From NCBI GenBank assembly GCA_009731375.1, contig BJOX01000281.1, positions 300,284 through 364,283 on the forward strand: a stretch of 64,000 nucleotides of DNA, given 5' to 3'. Shown here in pieces: positions 1 through 8,990 of the stretch; within the stretch, counting starts at the first letter, position 1; the number at the start of each line of letters is the position of its first letter. The translations under genes and the position numbers were made by a program. The notes beneath the pieces were generated by a model. The model was not told the origin of the DNA and ran no database searches. It saw only the letters and a program-made list of their open reading frames with translations. The DNA comes from Paulinella micropora (Eukaryota > Cercozoa > Imbricatea > Euglyphida).

Positions 1-285
1 GTAAAAGCAAATTCTGCATGTTCGGCATTGTTATCATCATAGATTCATGGTAGCCGGGACTACGAAAAAGTAGAAAAATTACCGTGTCGGACCGGTTCCT
101 GCCCACCTCTGAAGATGAAGTTAAAGTGTATTACAATTAATAAAAACATATTTTAATATTATTTTTATATGTTCTGCAATCAGGGAATTCATTTCCTTTC
201 ATTTCCACACGTTTTCAAAAAAGTCCATATACTTCATGAAAAATTTCGGAAAAAGGGATACCCCCAAGATTGTCGAATGTTTAGT

Positions 286-286
286 T

Positions 287-352
<66 letters not shown>

Positions 353-436
353 AGTAGTAGTAAGTAGCAGTAGTAGTAGCAGTAGTAGTAGTAGTAGTAG
401 TAGTTGTAGTAGTAGTGGTAGTAGTAGTCTTTAAGC
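286..436. repeat. (GTA)n trinucleotide microsatellite
   Basis: A nearly pure run of GTA/TAG units with a few GCA and GTT variants. Similar shorter runs occur at about 735-800, 898-920 and 975-1005. Open frames across it encode only poly-Ser, poly-Thr or poly-Leu and are not genes. Confidence 0.95.
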
Positions 437-460
437 CCCAGGTTCGATTCTCGAACCCTG
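428..460 (+). other. Possible tRNA-derived SINE remnant (B-box-like)
   Basis: GGTTCGATTC resembles a pol III B box, in the order CCCCAGGTTCGATTCTCG just after the GTA repeat. No A box or tRNA fold is visible upstream because the microsatellite occupies that space. It may be a SINE tail or chance. Confidence 0.25.
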
Positions 461-674
461 TCGGAATTTTTCCCAATTGAAAAATTAGGGTTGCAACTTT
501 TCGGCAAAACAGTGGATCAGGATTACCTAGTTAAATCAAAAAAGCCTTGTGTTTTTGCGATTTGTGTAATACGTTCTGCTCTCCACTCTTATGGTGAAGC
601 TGTAATTCGGGTTAAAACATAAATTTAACGCGGTTATGATTGCAAACACTGCATCATGATCGGGTTATTTTTAT

Positions 675-732
675 CGTTTTTCCCGTCGGCTGAATAAGAA
701 AAAACAGTTACCCTTCCTAGCCTAGCCTAGCC

Positions 733-771
<39 letters not shown>

Positions 772-973
772 CAGTAGTAGTAGCAGTAGTAGTAGTAGCA
801 GTGGCAATAGTAGTAGTTAAATCAATAGCTCTTGAGCTAACGATTTGTATGGATGACCAGAGGTTAAATCTTAACTTATTAAATCGAAGGCCTAGGCCTA
901 GTAGTAGTAGTTGTAGTAGTCGCTTTTCCCGTTGGCTGAATAAGAAAAAACAGTTACCCTTACTAGCCTAGCC

Positions 974-1005
<32 letters not shown>

Positions 1006-1228
1006 ATATATATTACCTTTTTATAATTTTATTTTACTTTATTTTATTTTTTACTTTTTATTTTATTTTATTTTTATTTTATTTTAATACTTTCAATCTA
1101 TTTTATTTTAAATATTTTAATATTTAATGATTGAATTTTTCATTATTCTTAATAATTGAGAAGTAGGTCACCATCTAGTTTAATCAATAGCTCTTGAGCT
1201 AACGATTTGTATGGATGACCAGAAGTTA
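675..1228. repeat. Two-unit tandem duplication flanking PLV-1
   Basis: Unit 1 (about 675-868) and unit 2 (about 921-1228) share the same order. Each starts with a segment reading TTTTCCCG, then GGCTGAATAAGAAAAAACAG and a CCTAG repeat, then an AGT microsatellite, and ends with a 45-bp block (821-865 and 1183-1227) containing GCTCTTGAGCTAACGATTTG. Unit 2 also has an AT-rich insert at about 1005-1140. The viral sequence begins where unit 2 stops matching, near 1228. Confidence 0.85.
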
Positions 1229-1324
1229 AGTTAAACGAAAATAGGAATTCAAGGACAAACAGACGGGGGTGGTAACCGCGGAATATGTGTATGGGATACT
1301 GCTGATTCAGCGTGGGGGATTTAT

Positions 1325-1999
1325 ATGTCTCAGTCTGGGAATGGTAAATCATTAAGTGGAGGAACAGCACCCGCAGGAGGAGGCGGAGGATTAACTTCTT
1401 ATGCTATTAGATTTAGAGTGAATAATTCTTCAACGAGTGGGTTCATATGGGAGAATAGTTCAAATACTGCTTTAATGTCATTAAGAGCGAGCGATGGGCA
1501 ATTATGGGTATTGGCTAGTCCTATCGTATACTCAGATAGACGAAAAAAAGAAGACATAAAAGAGTGTTTAGGGTTAGATTTCATCAATAAATTAAACCCG
1601 GTCTGCTATCGTATGATTGATGACAACAAGAAATGTAGGACTGGTTTGATAGCACAGGAATTAGAAGAAATACTAACAGAAACGGATATGCTAGATTTTG
1701 GTGGTTTTATAAAAGAAACAATTATGGTTCCGTGTCCAAAGCAAAGAAAAGAATGCGAATTGAAAGGTGAAAGTATTAATCCAGAAGATGTTAAATGTGT
1801 TGATAGTGGTGATGTCAGTTATGGTATAGGTTATTCCGAGTTTATTGCACCATTAATTAAAGCGGTTCAACAATTATCAGAAAGGGTAGTTAATTTAGAA
1901 AAAGAAAATAAACTTTTACTTAATATACTACAAGACCAAGCAAATCAATTAGCAGAAATCCGAGCGGAAGTATTTGGTGTCTCAAATGTCCAGCAATAA
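1325..1999 (+). CDS. S74 intramolecular chaperone (fibre-tail) protein, 5' truncated
   Basis: The C-terminal two thirds match the peptidase S74 / intramolecular chaperone domain that trimerises and then cleaves itself from viral tail-spikes and fibres. Visible are SDRRKKEDIKECLGLDF at residues 69-85, a TGLIAQELEEIL segment, a YSEFIAPLIKAVQQL helix and a final coiled coil. The N-terminus is a glycine-rich linker followed by a beta-rich stretch. In-frame coding continues upstream of this ATG to about 1232 (GICVWDTADSAWGIYMSQSG reads straight through it) without an earlier ATG. The fibre shaft is therefore missing, cut at the host junction. The next gene overlaps its stop. In a virion this would be part of the host-attachment apparatus. 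Confidence 0.8.
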   Translation: MSQSGNGKSLSGGTAPAGGGGGLTSYAIRFRVNNSSTSGFIWENSSNTALMSLRASDGQLWVLASPIVYSDRRKKEDIKECLGLDFINKLNPVCYRMIDDNKKCRTGLIAQELEEILTETDMLDFGGFIKETIMVPCPKQRKECELKGESINPEDVKCVDSGDVSYGIGYSEFIAPLIKAVQQLSERVVNLEKENKLLLNILQDQANQLAEIRAEVFGVSNVQQ

Positions 2000-2342
2000 T
2001 ACAACTAGACTTCATAGACCACCGCCAGTCATTGAAATAGACGGCGAACTAACACCAGAGTTGAAAAATAGAGTTTTAGACCTTTCACTGAAGAATGAAG
2101 AAAAAAAAGTAGAGCACGAATTGGAAGATAACTGGAATTGTTGTTGTATGAAAAACAGACCGACCGACAGCCGACTTATTAAATACTTATTTCAAATGGG
2201 TAGCATTATAGCCATTATAACCCTTCGTATCGTAAGGCTATCTGAAAAGAACTTACCTTGTGAGGTTGCTAATACTTCTGTCGGAATTTTGACCTTACTA
2301 ATAGGAATTTGCCTTCCATCGCCTTCTTCAAATAAGAAGTGA
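1986..2342 (+). CDS. Small two-helix membrane protein
   Basis: A protein of about 118 residues. The N-terminal half is hydrophilic with a proline-rich start and acidic/basic stretches, followed by a CCC cluster. Two hydrophobic segments then lie around residues 70-85 and 95-112, ending in a short LPSP tail. I chose the ATG at 1986; a TTG twelve bases upstream is in frame. It overlaps the last 14 bases of the S74 gene, so the two are probably expressed together. Small proteins with this layout (two helices, a cysteine between them, terminal LPSP) occur in PLV and algal virus genomes, from memory. The function is unknown; a virion membrane role is only a guess. Confidence 0.6.
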   Translation: MSSNNTTRLHRPPPVIEIDGELTPELKNRVLDLSLKNEEKKVEHELEDNWNCCCMKNRPTDSRLIKYLFQMGSIIAIITLRIVRLSEKNLPCEVANTSVGILTLLIGICLPSPSSNKK

Positions 2343-2345
2343 GCA

Positions 2346-2576
2346 CTAGTATAATTGTATTTTATACCAATAAGCATCACTACCCGAACACATTAACGGC
2401 AGGGCTTCATCAAAACTAACACACCAGTCGCTTTGAGGCTTATACACACATTTAAATTTGGTTTCAATACCTTTCTGAATACAATAAACACACGCATCTC
2501 GTTTTGTTTGATTTGCTCTGCTATAAAAGTCGCAGGCAGTCCGCGAAAATATTTTTGTTATTAAAAATATAATCAT
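2346..2576 (-). CDS. Small cysteine-rich signal-anchor protein
   Basis: A 76-residue reading frame opposite to its neighbours. It starts with a hydrophobic segment (MIIFLITKIF) and carries six cysteines in the remainder, which suggests a secreted or membrane-anchored disulfide-rich protein. The frame stays open upstream, but the start at 2576 gives a sensible signal-anchor. That start codon overlaps the ATG of the plus-strand gene at 2575 on the complementary strand, so the pair would have to share a divergent promoter or be mutually exclusive. I recognise no family. Even cysteine spacing and composition favour a real gene, but nothing beyond the open frame proves it. Confidence 0.45.
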   Translation of the reverse strand: MIIFLITKIFSRTACDFYSRANQTKRDACVYCIQKGIETKFKCVYKPQSDWCVSFDEALPLMCSGSDAYWYKIQLY

Positions 2577-2940
2577 GGCTACTGTATATAAATACCAAAA
2601 GATTATTTTTCTAAGCAATGATTTTGCTGGAGGAAGCAAAACATTTAATAAAAATATCCAAATGTCATTCACACCCACCAAAATGAATGTAAAATTTATC
2701 CACTATATGAACGACCAGACAGAGACAAAAACCAGAATTCTTTACATGGATAGAATTGGAATTATTGGAACATTTGCGGACAGCACCACAGCAAACATTT
2801 CAAATCTCGGTTATGATTTGGGCGTTGTTGGATGGACTGACGGACAATATACATTTAAAGTCCTTGAAACCGACAGCGGAAATATTGACACAGGAAATTT
2901 AGCAGGCCGAATTGTCATATGCTTAGAATTCTTAGGATAA
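2575..2940 (+). CDS. Putative minor virion protein, 121 aa
   Basis: An intact 121-residue frame with alternating hydrophobic and polar residues typical of a beta-sandwich and almost no charged helices. It lies immediately upstream of the packaging ATPase (9-base gap) in the structural gene cluster. There is no signal peptide or zinc site. The gene is preceded by an AT-rich TATA-like stretch (AAAAATATAATC). I do not recognise a named family. A minor capsid or cement protein is the simplest inference from its fold-like composition and its position beside the ATPase and core-like protein genes. Confidence 0.6.
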   Translation: MATVYKYQKIIFLSNDFAGGSKTFNKNIQMSFTPTKMNVKFIHYMNDQTETKTRILYMDRIGIIGTFADSTTANISNLGYDLGVVGWTDGQYTFKVLETDSGNIDTGNLAGRIVICLEFLG

Positions 2941-2949
2941 TAATATAAG

Positions 2950-3768
2950 ATGCTTAAGATGAACAATGTCAAGGTGAAGCCTGTAAAACAAGAGGGGGAT
3001 GGAAATAAAAAAGCAAAAGGTTATAAATTATTCAACGAGCCGTATGCCAATATATTTCTACTCGCCCGTAAGAAGAGCGGGAAAACGACAGCACTCTTTG
3101 AAATACTGAAACGAACGACGGATAGAAAAACAAGGAGTGTCATTATTGCTTCAGCAATACACAAGGACTACATTTATAAAGCAATGGTTAAGCACTTTAA
3201 GAACAGGGGAAACCCGATGGCTGTATATACCTTTCTCAAATCAGATGGTGTGAATGTCATTGATTATGAACTTGACAAACTGAACAAACCAGATCAAGAG
3301 CAGGAAGGCGAAATTAAACAGGACGATAAAGAACCGATGGAGAAACCACAATTTTTATACTTTGGAAAAGAAAAGAAACAGATAAAGGATGCACCAAAAG
3401 AACGAACAAGTAAGTATATTTCTCCACAGGTTGTTTTTGTTTTGGACGATTTAGGAAGTGGATTAAGAGACAAGTCCGTAAGTGATTTGTTAAAAAAGAA
3501 CAGACACTATAAATCAAAGGTGATTATGTCAAGTCAGTATTTGAACGACCTACGACCAGAAGCCATTAAGCAGTTAGATTACTTATTAATCTTTCCAGGC
3601 CAGTCTCAGGATAAAATGGAACTCGTGTATAAACATTTAGACCTATCTTTTGATTTTGATTATTTTCTTCAAAAGTATCACGAAGCAACAAAGGAACGAT
3701 TTAATTTTCTTTATGTTTCAAGTGTTGATGATGAACTCCGCAAAAACTTTGCCTATCGCATGAAATAA
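2950..3768 (+). CDS. FtsK/HerA-type genome packaging ATPase
   Basis: An intact 272-residue ATPase of the A32/FtsK-HerA class that pumps viral DNA into preformed capsids, one of the hallmark genes of polintons, virophages, PLVs and giant viruses. The Walker A motif is at residues 37-50 (ARKKSGKTTALFE) and the Walker B at about 160-168 (VVFVLDDLGSG). A following polar strand, IMSSQYLNDLRP, fits the sensor position. Length is usual for the family. An acidic insert rich in Glu, Gln and Lys lies between the two motifs. The start is the first ATG after a TAATATAAG promoter-like stretch. The core-like protein gene follows 31 bases later. Confidence 0.9.
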   Translation: MLKMNNVKVKPVKQEGDGNKKAKGYKLFNEPYANIFLLARKKSGKTTALFEILKRTTDRKTRSVIIASAIHKDYIYKAMVKHFKNRGNPMAVYTFLKSDGVNVIDYELDKLNKPDQEQEGEIKQDDKEPMEKPQFLYFGKEKKQIKDAPKERTSKYISPQVVFVLDDLGSGLRDKSVSDLLKKNRHYKSKVIMSSQYLNDLRPEAIKQLDYLLIFPGQSQDKMELVYKHLDLSFDFDYFLQKYHEATKERFNFLYVSSVDDELRKNFAYRMK

Positions 3769-3799
3769 TATTTTTTATAATTATTTTTCTGTATTATAT

Positions 3800-4111
3800 A
3801 TGCCAGTATCACCAGTGATAATTTCACAACCATCAGGATATAACATCGGATACAATCCATCAATGCCACAGAAGGGAGGAAAAAAGAAAACTAAGAAGAA
3901 GGGATGTGGTCAAAAGGGAGGAAAGATTAACTGGGCTAAGGTTGGAAAAACTGCAATGGCTGTTAATAAATTCCTTCGCGATAACAAGATTATTTCAAAG
4001 ACCGCTAATGCCCTTGGCGATGTCGGGGTTCCATATGCGTCTCGTATTGGTTCTACTGCTGCAAAACTTGGTTATGGTAAGCAACGAGGAGGGGCTGTAA
4101 AGTTTCGCTAA
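3800..4111 (+). CDS. Small basic virion core-like protein
   Basis: A 103-residue protein with a Lys/Gly-rich N-terminal half (KGGKKKTKKKGCGQKGGK at residues 25-42) and an amphipathic C-terminal half with NKFLRDNKIISKTANALG and a PYASRIGSTAAKLGYG tail. Small highly basic proteins in this position of PLV genomes are thought to condense DNA or line the capsid, comparable to adenovirus core peptides. That comparison is by composition and synteny, not by demonstrated homology. A TATATATG stretch overlaps its start codon. A hairpin follows its stop. Confidence 0.6.
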   Translation: MPVSPVIISQPSGYNIGYNPSMPQKGGKKKTKKKGCGQKGGKINWAKVGKTAMAVNKFLRDNKIISKTANALGDVGVPYASRIGSTAAKLGYGKQRGGAVKFR

Positions 4112-4114
4112 TGA

Positions 4115-4170
4115 TATTTGTAAATCCACACTCTCATTCGTTTCACTCATTTTCGTGTGTTTTACAAACA
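4115..4170 (+). terminator. 3' hairpin after core-like gene
   Basis: TTTGTAAATCCACAC (4117-4131) pairs with GTGTGTTTTACAAA (4155-4168), enclosing a loop with TCATTCGTTTCACTCATTTT and followed by CATCG. Related hairpins follow the protease, capsid and spike genes. It probably marks the mRNA 3' end. Confidence 0.65.
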
Positions 4171-4204
4171 TCGTTCCAGATTAATTTTTTTATAAAGAAA
4201 AATA

Positions 4205-4255
4205 GATGTTTTAGAATAAGCGATAATGAAGCATGAAGCGCAATTCTAAAATATC
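4205..4255 (+). promoter_or_regulatory. 5' hairpin spanning the start codon of the coiled-coil gene
   Basis: GATGTTTTAGAAT (4205-4217) can pair with ATTCTAAAATATC (4243-4255), so the ATG at 4233 would lie in the loop. The downstream arm is repeated immediately afterwards, encoding a duplicated RNSKIS. Confidence 0.5.
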
Positions 4256-5576
4256 ACGCAATTCTAAAATATCAAAGGTAAGACCACCACGAGTGTATAG
4301 GAATAAGAGCGGGAGGCCTTATATTATCCAGAAGGGTAAAAAATATTATCTTAATTTTGGTAAGAAAACAAATGATTTAAGCACATTACAAATCGTTAAA
4401 CTTTTTATGAAATATATTGGTAAGCCAAAGTCGCAAAGGGTTAGTCGCAAACCAAGGGAAAAAATAATCAAATCTGATTTCAATCGTCTTGAACACGAGA
4501 ACCGAAACCAGATACAAAGCAACTTACAGAAGAAATATGAGTTAATACATGACGAGGAAGAAAAGGAAAAGAAGAAGAGGGAAGATGTGATAGAAGAAAA
4601 GAAAAGGCTAGAACGAAAAGACGTAGCAGATGCTAAGGAAAGACAAGATATAATGGATAGGGAACACAAAAGAGAACTAGCGGATATTTATGAACGGCAA
4701 GAACAAAAAACCAGAGAACTAAGAAGGGAGCAAAAACTCATAGAAGATGTAAAATATGAAGAAGACAGAAAAAATGGGATACAAGCATTACCACCGCCAC
4801 CACAATATCAATATATTATGCCACCACAACATGGACAGCCACAAGCACCGCCATTAGGAGCACCGCCACAAGCACCGCCATTAGGAGCACCGCCACAAGC
4901 ACCGCCATTAGGAGCACCGCCACAAGCACCACAATTACCTAATTTAGGAGATGAAGCGCCATTGAAAACGAAAGAGCAATATGAGGAAGAAAAAAAGCAA
5001 AAGCAGAAAGATATTGAAACACTGAAATTAGCAGGATATACAGATAAGTTCATAAAAAAGATGAGTCGTAAAGACTTACAAAAAGCCAGCCAAGATATTC
5101 AGACGGCTATAGCCACAGCGACATCTGTAGAGGAACAGAAAAAGTTAGCAGAAGAATATAAAGAAAAACTTGAAAAGGAAGAAAAGAAAGCAGAAGAAAA
5201 GGGTAAGCATTTTGAACATGTACAAATTAATCAATTTTTAATCTCTGCATTTTCAAAAACTTATCACCCAAACATTACTATAAAAGAGTTAGCACAGGCT
5301 TTAAAAAAGAGACTAGATAGTGATGGACATAAAAAATTAAATTACAAAGACACTTCAAAGTGGATTATTGACATGATTAAAAGGTTTAATATTGATGTTG
5401 GAAATGAAAAGGAAAACGTAAAAAGAAAAGTAGCGGATTATGCTAGATATGAAGAGTTTATGGGTATTAATGAACAAAAAGGGACTGGAGGGGATTTCAC
5501 CCCCTACCATACCCCCAAGCGTCGCGTAGACACTGGAGCGAAAACATTAGAAGAATTAATTGATAAGGTATTTTGA
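4233..5576 (+). CDS. Coiled-coil structural protein with PPQAPPLGA repeats
   Basis: An intact 447-residue protein. The N-terminal 70 residues are basic and hold VYRNKSGRPYIIQKGKKYYL, a pattern I have seen in large algal virus proteins. Residues 85-185 are a highly charged coiled coil rich in Glu, Lys and Arg. A proline-rich linker (190-235) contains near-perfect tandem PPQAPPLGA units encoded by a 27-bp repeat at about 4843-4930. The C-terminal third is again helical. Near the end, residues 419-433 are encoded by a GC-rich repeat shared with the next gene. No enzyme motif is visible. A scaffold or tegument-like role is an inference from composition and its place among virion genes. Confidence 0.65.
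   Translation: MKRNSKISRNSKISKVRPPRVYRNKSGRPYIIQKGKKYYLNFGKKTNDLSTLQIVKLFMKYIGKPKSQRVSRKPREKIIKSDFNRLEHENRNQIQSNLQKKYELIHDEEEKEKKKREDVIEEKKRLERKDVADAKERQDIMDREHKRELADIYERQEQKTRELRREQKLIEDVKYEEDRKNGIQALPPPPQYQYIMPPQHGQPQAPPLGAPPQAPPLGAPPQAPPLGAPPQAPQLPNLGDEAPLKTKEQYEEEKKQKQKDIETLKLAGYTDKFIKKMSRKDLQKASQDIQTAIATATSVEEQKKLAEEYKEKLEKEEKKAEEKGKHFEHVQINQFLISAFSKTYHPNITIKELAQALKKRLDSDGHKKLNYKDTSKWIIDMIKRFNIDVGNEKENVKRKVADYARYEEFMGINEQKGTGGDFTPYHTPKRRVDTGAKTLEELIDKVF
5489..5531 (+). repeat. GC-rich 40-bp dispersed repeat, copy 1
   Basis: GGGGATTTCACCCCCTACCA followed by TACCCCCAAGCGTCGCGTAG lies inside the coiled-coil gene. It recurs almost unchanged at 5789-5834 inside the protease gene, read in a different frame. 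Its GC content contrasts with the AT-rich surroundings. Confidence 0.8.
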
Positions 5577-5624
5577 ATAAAAATAATTAAAAAATATTTA
5601 GCCCGCAAAGATTGGAAACAGAAA

Positions 5625-6395
5625 ATGAACAAACATGATTTTGTAAATACTCTAACGAACAAAATGACTATAGACCCAAATGTAGATAAACAAGTTTCAA
5701 ATGATTTGAATATTGACGAGGGAATGCCCCAACCGCTACCCCCGAGCATCACTTCACAGCAACCAGAGCCACAGCAACCAGAGCCAGAGGAGGGGATTTC
5801 ACCCCCTACCATGCCCCCGAGCGTCGCGGAGACGCCACAGCAACCAGAGCCAGAGAAACCACAGACAGACGAGCAACAGCAAGAGCAAGTCCCCTTACAA
5901 GGAGAGGGTCGCGGTTTAATGACTAATGAAATAGACGACATAATGAAAAAATATGGATGGCATGGAGCAATAGCCAGTGATGAAATCAACAAGTTGAAGC
6001 CAGGAAGCAGAAAGCGATATGGATTTATTATGAATTTGGACAATCAAAAGCAAGCAGGGTCTCATTGGATCGCAGTATGGATAAGTCTAGATAAAGACAG
6101 GAGTGTTGAAGTCTATGACCCCTTAGCACTTTATGAGCCGACAGAAGACTTTCAACAACAAATGAAACAACTAATTGACTGAAGCCACCCAAGCACATAT
6201 CTATTAATGAAAGTAAATAAGGTTAAAAATCAATCAAACACCTCAGACACATGCGGTTGGCATAGTATGAGATTTTTAATGGAGCGGGCGAAAGGCAACC
6301 AATTTAAGTTTGCTAGTGGCTATACAGACTTAAAAGAAGAAGAAGCGGAGAAATTAAAAGCACAGAATGGGTATGGTTTTGACACCTATTTGTAA
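5625..6395 (+). pseudogene. Adenain/Ulp1-like cysteine protease, in-frame stop
   Basis: The maturation protease of the adenovirus/PLV type, which cleaves capsid and core precursors. The N-terminal 100 residues are a disordered Pro/Gln/Glu region. The catalytic domain follows: histidine in GSHWIAVWI, aspartate in VEVYDPLALYEP, then glutamine and nucleophilic cysteine in NQSNTSDTCGWH. The last part lies after a TGA at 6180-6182 but in exactly the same frame, so a single stop separates His/Asp from Cys. This could be a premature stop, a base error or recoding; one substitution would open the frame. A GC-rich dispersed repeat encodes residues 56-70. Confidence 0.8.
5789..5834 (+). repeat. GC-rich 40-bp dispersed repeat, copy 2
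   Basis: The second copy of the repeat at 5489-5531. Here it is translated as ISPPTMPPSVAET, whereas copy 1 gives DFTPYHTPKRRVDT, so the DNA rather than the peptide is conserved. Confidence 0.8.
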
Positions 6396-6425
6396 ATTCA
6401 CACGAGAGTTGCGATTTTTACAAAC
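6389..6425 (+). terminator. 3' hairpin after protease gene
   Basis: TTTGTAAA (6389-6396) overlaps the stop codon and pairs with TTTTTACAAA (6415-6424). It is a shorter member of the hairpin family that follows other genes in this block. Confidence 0.5.
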
Positions 6426-6464
6426 TTCATTTTGAAAAAAATATATTTAATCATATAGAAAAAC

Positions 6465-6514
6465 GATTTTCTAAAACCAACGAAAACGTAGCGAAAGTTG
6501 GAATTTAGAAAATC
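6465..6514 (+). promoter_or_regulatory. 5' hairpin before penton-like gene
   Basis: GATTTTCTAAAACCAAC (6465-6481) pairs with GTTGGAATTTAGAAAATC (6497-6514), ending one base before the ATG at 6516. A TATATTTAATCATATAG stretch just upstream may be the promoter. Confidence 0.55.
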
Positions 6515-6515
6515 A

Positions 6516-7324
6516 ATGGAGTATAAGGGAGGTCGTGCGACGGGTATTTACTATATCAACAGCAAAAACCGAATAACGGGGACAGACAGCGACTTTACAC
6601 ATGAAGTCAATATGAAGGGGCTAGACAATCCCACACATTGTAAAATAATTCATATTTATGTGCCGAAATCGTATTACTCCGTAGCATCACCATATAATAC
6701 TTTCACACTGAGCGAAGACGGGTATGAGGCTTTAATTACGATACCTGAGGGCAACTACACAATGAACAACTTAAAAAATAAACTATCTGAGGTGCTAACC
6801 GCGGACAGCCCAAATAATTATACTTATGTGGTATCCAGTAATAATACCAACATAGAACCAGAGGACGGCAAATTAACATTTAGTGTTTCAGAGAATAAGG
6901 GAATTCAACCGCGATTTATATTTGACAGTGATACCCGTATTCACGAGGTGGGTTTGATAGAAATTCAACATATTTCTTCGCTACTGATTTAGTTAAATCG
7001 CCGAACGTAATTATTCTAACTGGTGAAAAGACTTTATACCTTCAATTGGACTTAGTTGGTGAAGGAGATAATCACGTGCTACAAGAAATATACACGGCGA
7101 ACGAAATTCCATTTGGAGCCGTTATATACGACGGAAGTGGGTCGGAGTATGGTAAGAAATTATCAACTAGTTTAAATAATGTGTATAGGTTTTATCTTAC
7201 AGACGAAAACGATCAGGCTATAAATCTTAATGGTTTGGGTATCGTTATGACATTGTTTATTTACAGGGAAACGAATTATTTTAATTTATTTACATCATTC
7301 TTCAATCTTTTGAAACAGAAATAA
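6516..7324 (+). pseudogene. Minor capsid (penton-like) protein, one frameshift
   Basis: This resembles the PLV/polinton minor capsid protein that forms the vertices. The N-terminal part has GIYYINSKNRITGTDSDFT, the typical ITIPEGNYTMNNLKNKL motif in which a strand is followed by a helix that fills the Y-plug position, and then DSDTRIHEV. The frame then shifts by one base near 6948 at a GGTGGG run, continuing as GFDRNSTYFFATDLVKSP and on to the stop at 7324, for about 268 residues in total. The ATG at 6516 is preferred over an in-frame TTG at 6498. The gene is directly upstream of the major capsid gene, a common PLV order. Confidence 0.75.
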
Positions 7325-7414
7325 ATAATTATTTTGGAATTATTTATTTTTTTCTATAAATATATTCAGGTGAATTAGTTAATAATCTCAACTGCCTAAA
7401 AATCAAAAAACAAA

Positions 7415-8880
7415 ATGCCCACTCAACACGGCGGACAATTAGACTTCCGTAAGACTGACTACATCAGTGCTTCTTATCGTTTGAATAAACTCGCCCCTCG
7501 TGAGGGTTCTAGAACATTTGAAGTCACCACTGCTGGCGGACAAGAACGAAGTTTTGACCTTATTAGCCGACCTTTTAATCTCGCTCGGTCTTATACTATG
7601 AGAGCGGCTGGTGCCAACAGTTATACTAGAATTTTTATGGACTGCCTTTCACAAATTAGCCAGATACAACTTCAGACCCGTAGCGGTGTTTATTTGTGCG
7701 ACCTTAACCATCTCAGAATGGTAACTAAGATGCTGTGGAAACCAGAAATGAAGGATTTTCTAGACCTTCCTAACCACGGCGATGCTAGTGGTTGGGGGTG
7801 TATGCTCCAAAAGTGTAATGCTAACGGCTTGATTAACATTAGTGCTGCTGAAGCAACTAGAACAGCCTTTCGTGCGGCCGCTGATGGTAATAACGATGTT
7901 GCTGCCGCAACTCAGGGTCTATTGCGAGAGCCCGTGATTTCTGCTCGTCGTCATGATGATGCTGCTCTAACGACTGGAGTTGGAGCACTATCCACCGTAA
8001 ATGTTAATTACAACGAGGCAAAGTATCTTGTGGGAAGTGCCGCGAATGCCACTTTGGCCATTAACGTTAAAATTCCTTTGGGTATGATTATTAACACTAT
8101 TTTCGCACTTGATAAGACTATTATGTTTCCAGAAATTTTGACTATGCGGATTGTGTGGGGTGCTACTGACAGAACCGTTTATACGGTGACGAATGGTGCG
8201 GCTACTTGTATTAGCACTGCTTATCTTGCCGCACTAAATGCTACCATGCCTATGGCTGTATGTGCTGATGTCACCAATCTTGCCTTGTTTCTTGCGGTTG
8301 AAACGAACCCTGATGTCATTCAATCAATCCAGCAGAAGATTGCTAGCCCCGAAAGCATGAACTTCAATATTGATTATCCCTATGTTTATAAGAATACTAC
8401 ACAAGCAAGCACAAGCCAAAACATTATTATGCGATTTGACAGAGGCCACGGTCGCCGTTTGAAGAAGATTTATCACTCTGTTTTTAACACAGAAGAAAGA
8501 AAGAACACAGCCTATGACAACGATAATCGTGGCGCTACTAAGGTTGTCAATTTTTACACACTCTGGATGGTTCCCGCCAGCAAGAATTCAACATTGACAC
8601 TGCGAGCGAAGAAGACTATATGTATTTGAAGCCAAAGGTTGAGGGTTCGGCCTTGTTGAATAACGATGTGTATAAATACAATTGGTTCTGGGTTGATGCT
8701 TGGGATAATACCCGCCCGCTATGGAGCAAAGACCAAAATGAAATCAGCGGTTTAAGTCTTGATACTGAGCGACGATGGGAGTTTATTGCGACCACCGCGA
8801 ATGCCGCCTACAACCACTACACCGTGGCCATTACTCAGCGGGAGGTACAGGTTAAGGCAAATATGATTACAATCTCATAG
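7415..8880 (+). pseudogene. MCP: Major capsid protein (double jelly-roll type), one frameshift
   Basis: About 488 residues, the expected size for a double jelly-roll capsid protein. The N-terminal part includes RPFNLARSYTMRAAGANSYT and LQTRSGVYLCDLNHLRM, a beta-rich pattern seen at the first jelly roll of PLV capsid proteins. The C-terminal part ends in WEFIATTANAAYNHYTVAI. A one-base shift near 8590, at AAGAATTCAAC, separates them. Codons on both sides remain clean, so the break is recent or an error. The gene is GC-richer than its neighbours, as expected for an abundant protein. Assignment rests on size, pattern and neighbours (penton upstream, spike downstream); I could not align it. It looks unrelated to the second capsid protein at 30.3 kb. 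Confidence 0.75.
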
Positions 8881-8883
8881 ATA

Positions 8884-8936
8884 TTTATGAGCATCGCTTT
8901 CATTCGCTTCGCTCATTTTCGCTTGCTCATAAACAT
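8884..8936 (+). terminator. 3' hairpin after major capsid gene
   Basis: TTATGAGC (8885-8892) pairs with GCTCATAA (8925-8932). The loop carries TCATTCGCTTCGCTCATTTT, nearly the same as the hairpin loop at 4115-4170, and AACATCG follows. Confidence 0.65.
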
Positions 8937-8990
8937 CGTGAAAGATTAATAGATTAAATATTTTTTTTTCGTATAATATAGTAAAACGAC

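Noticed and set aside
5504-6043. A 179-residue minus-strand frame
   Set aside because: It is the shadow of the protease gene, whose His, Asp and Cys motifs are clear on the plus strand.
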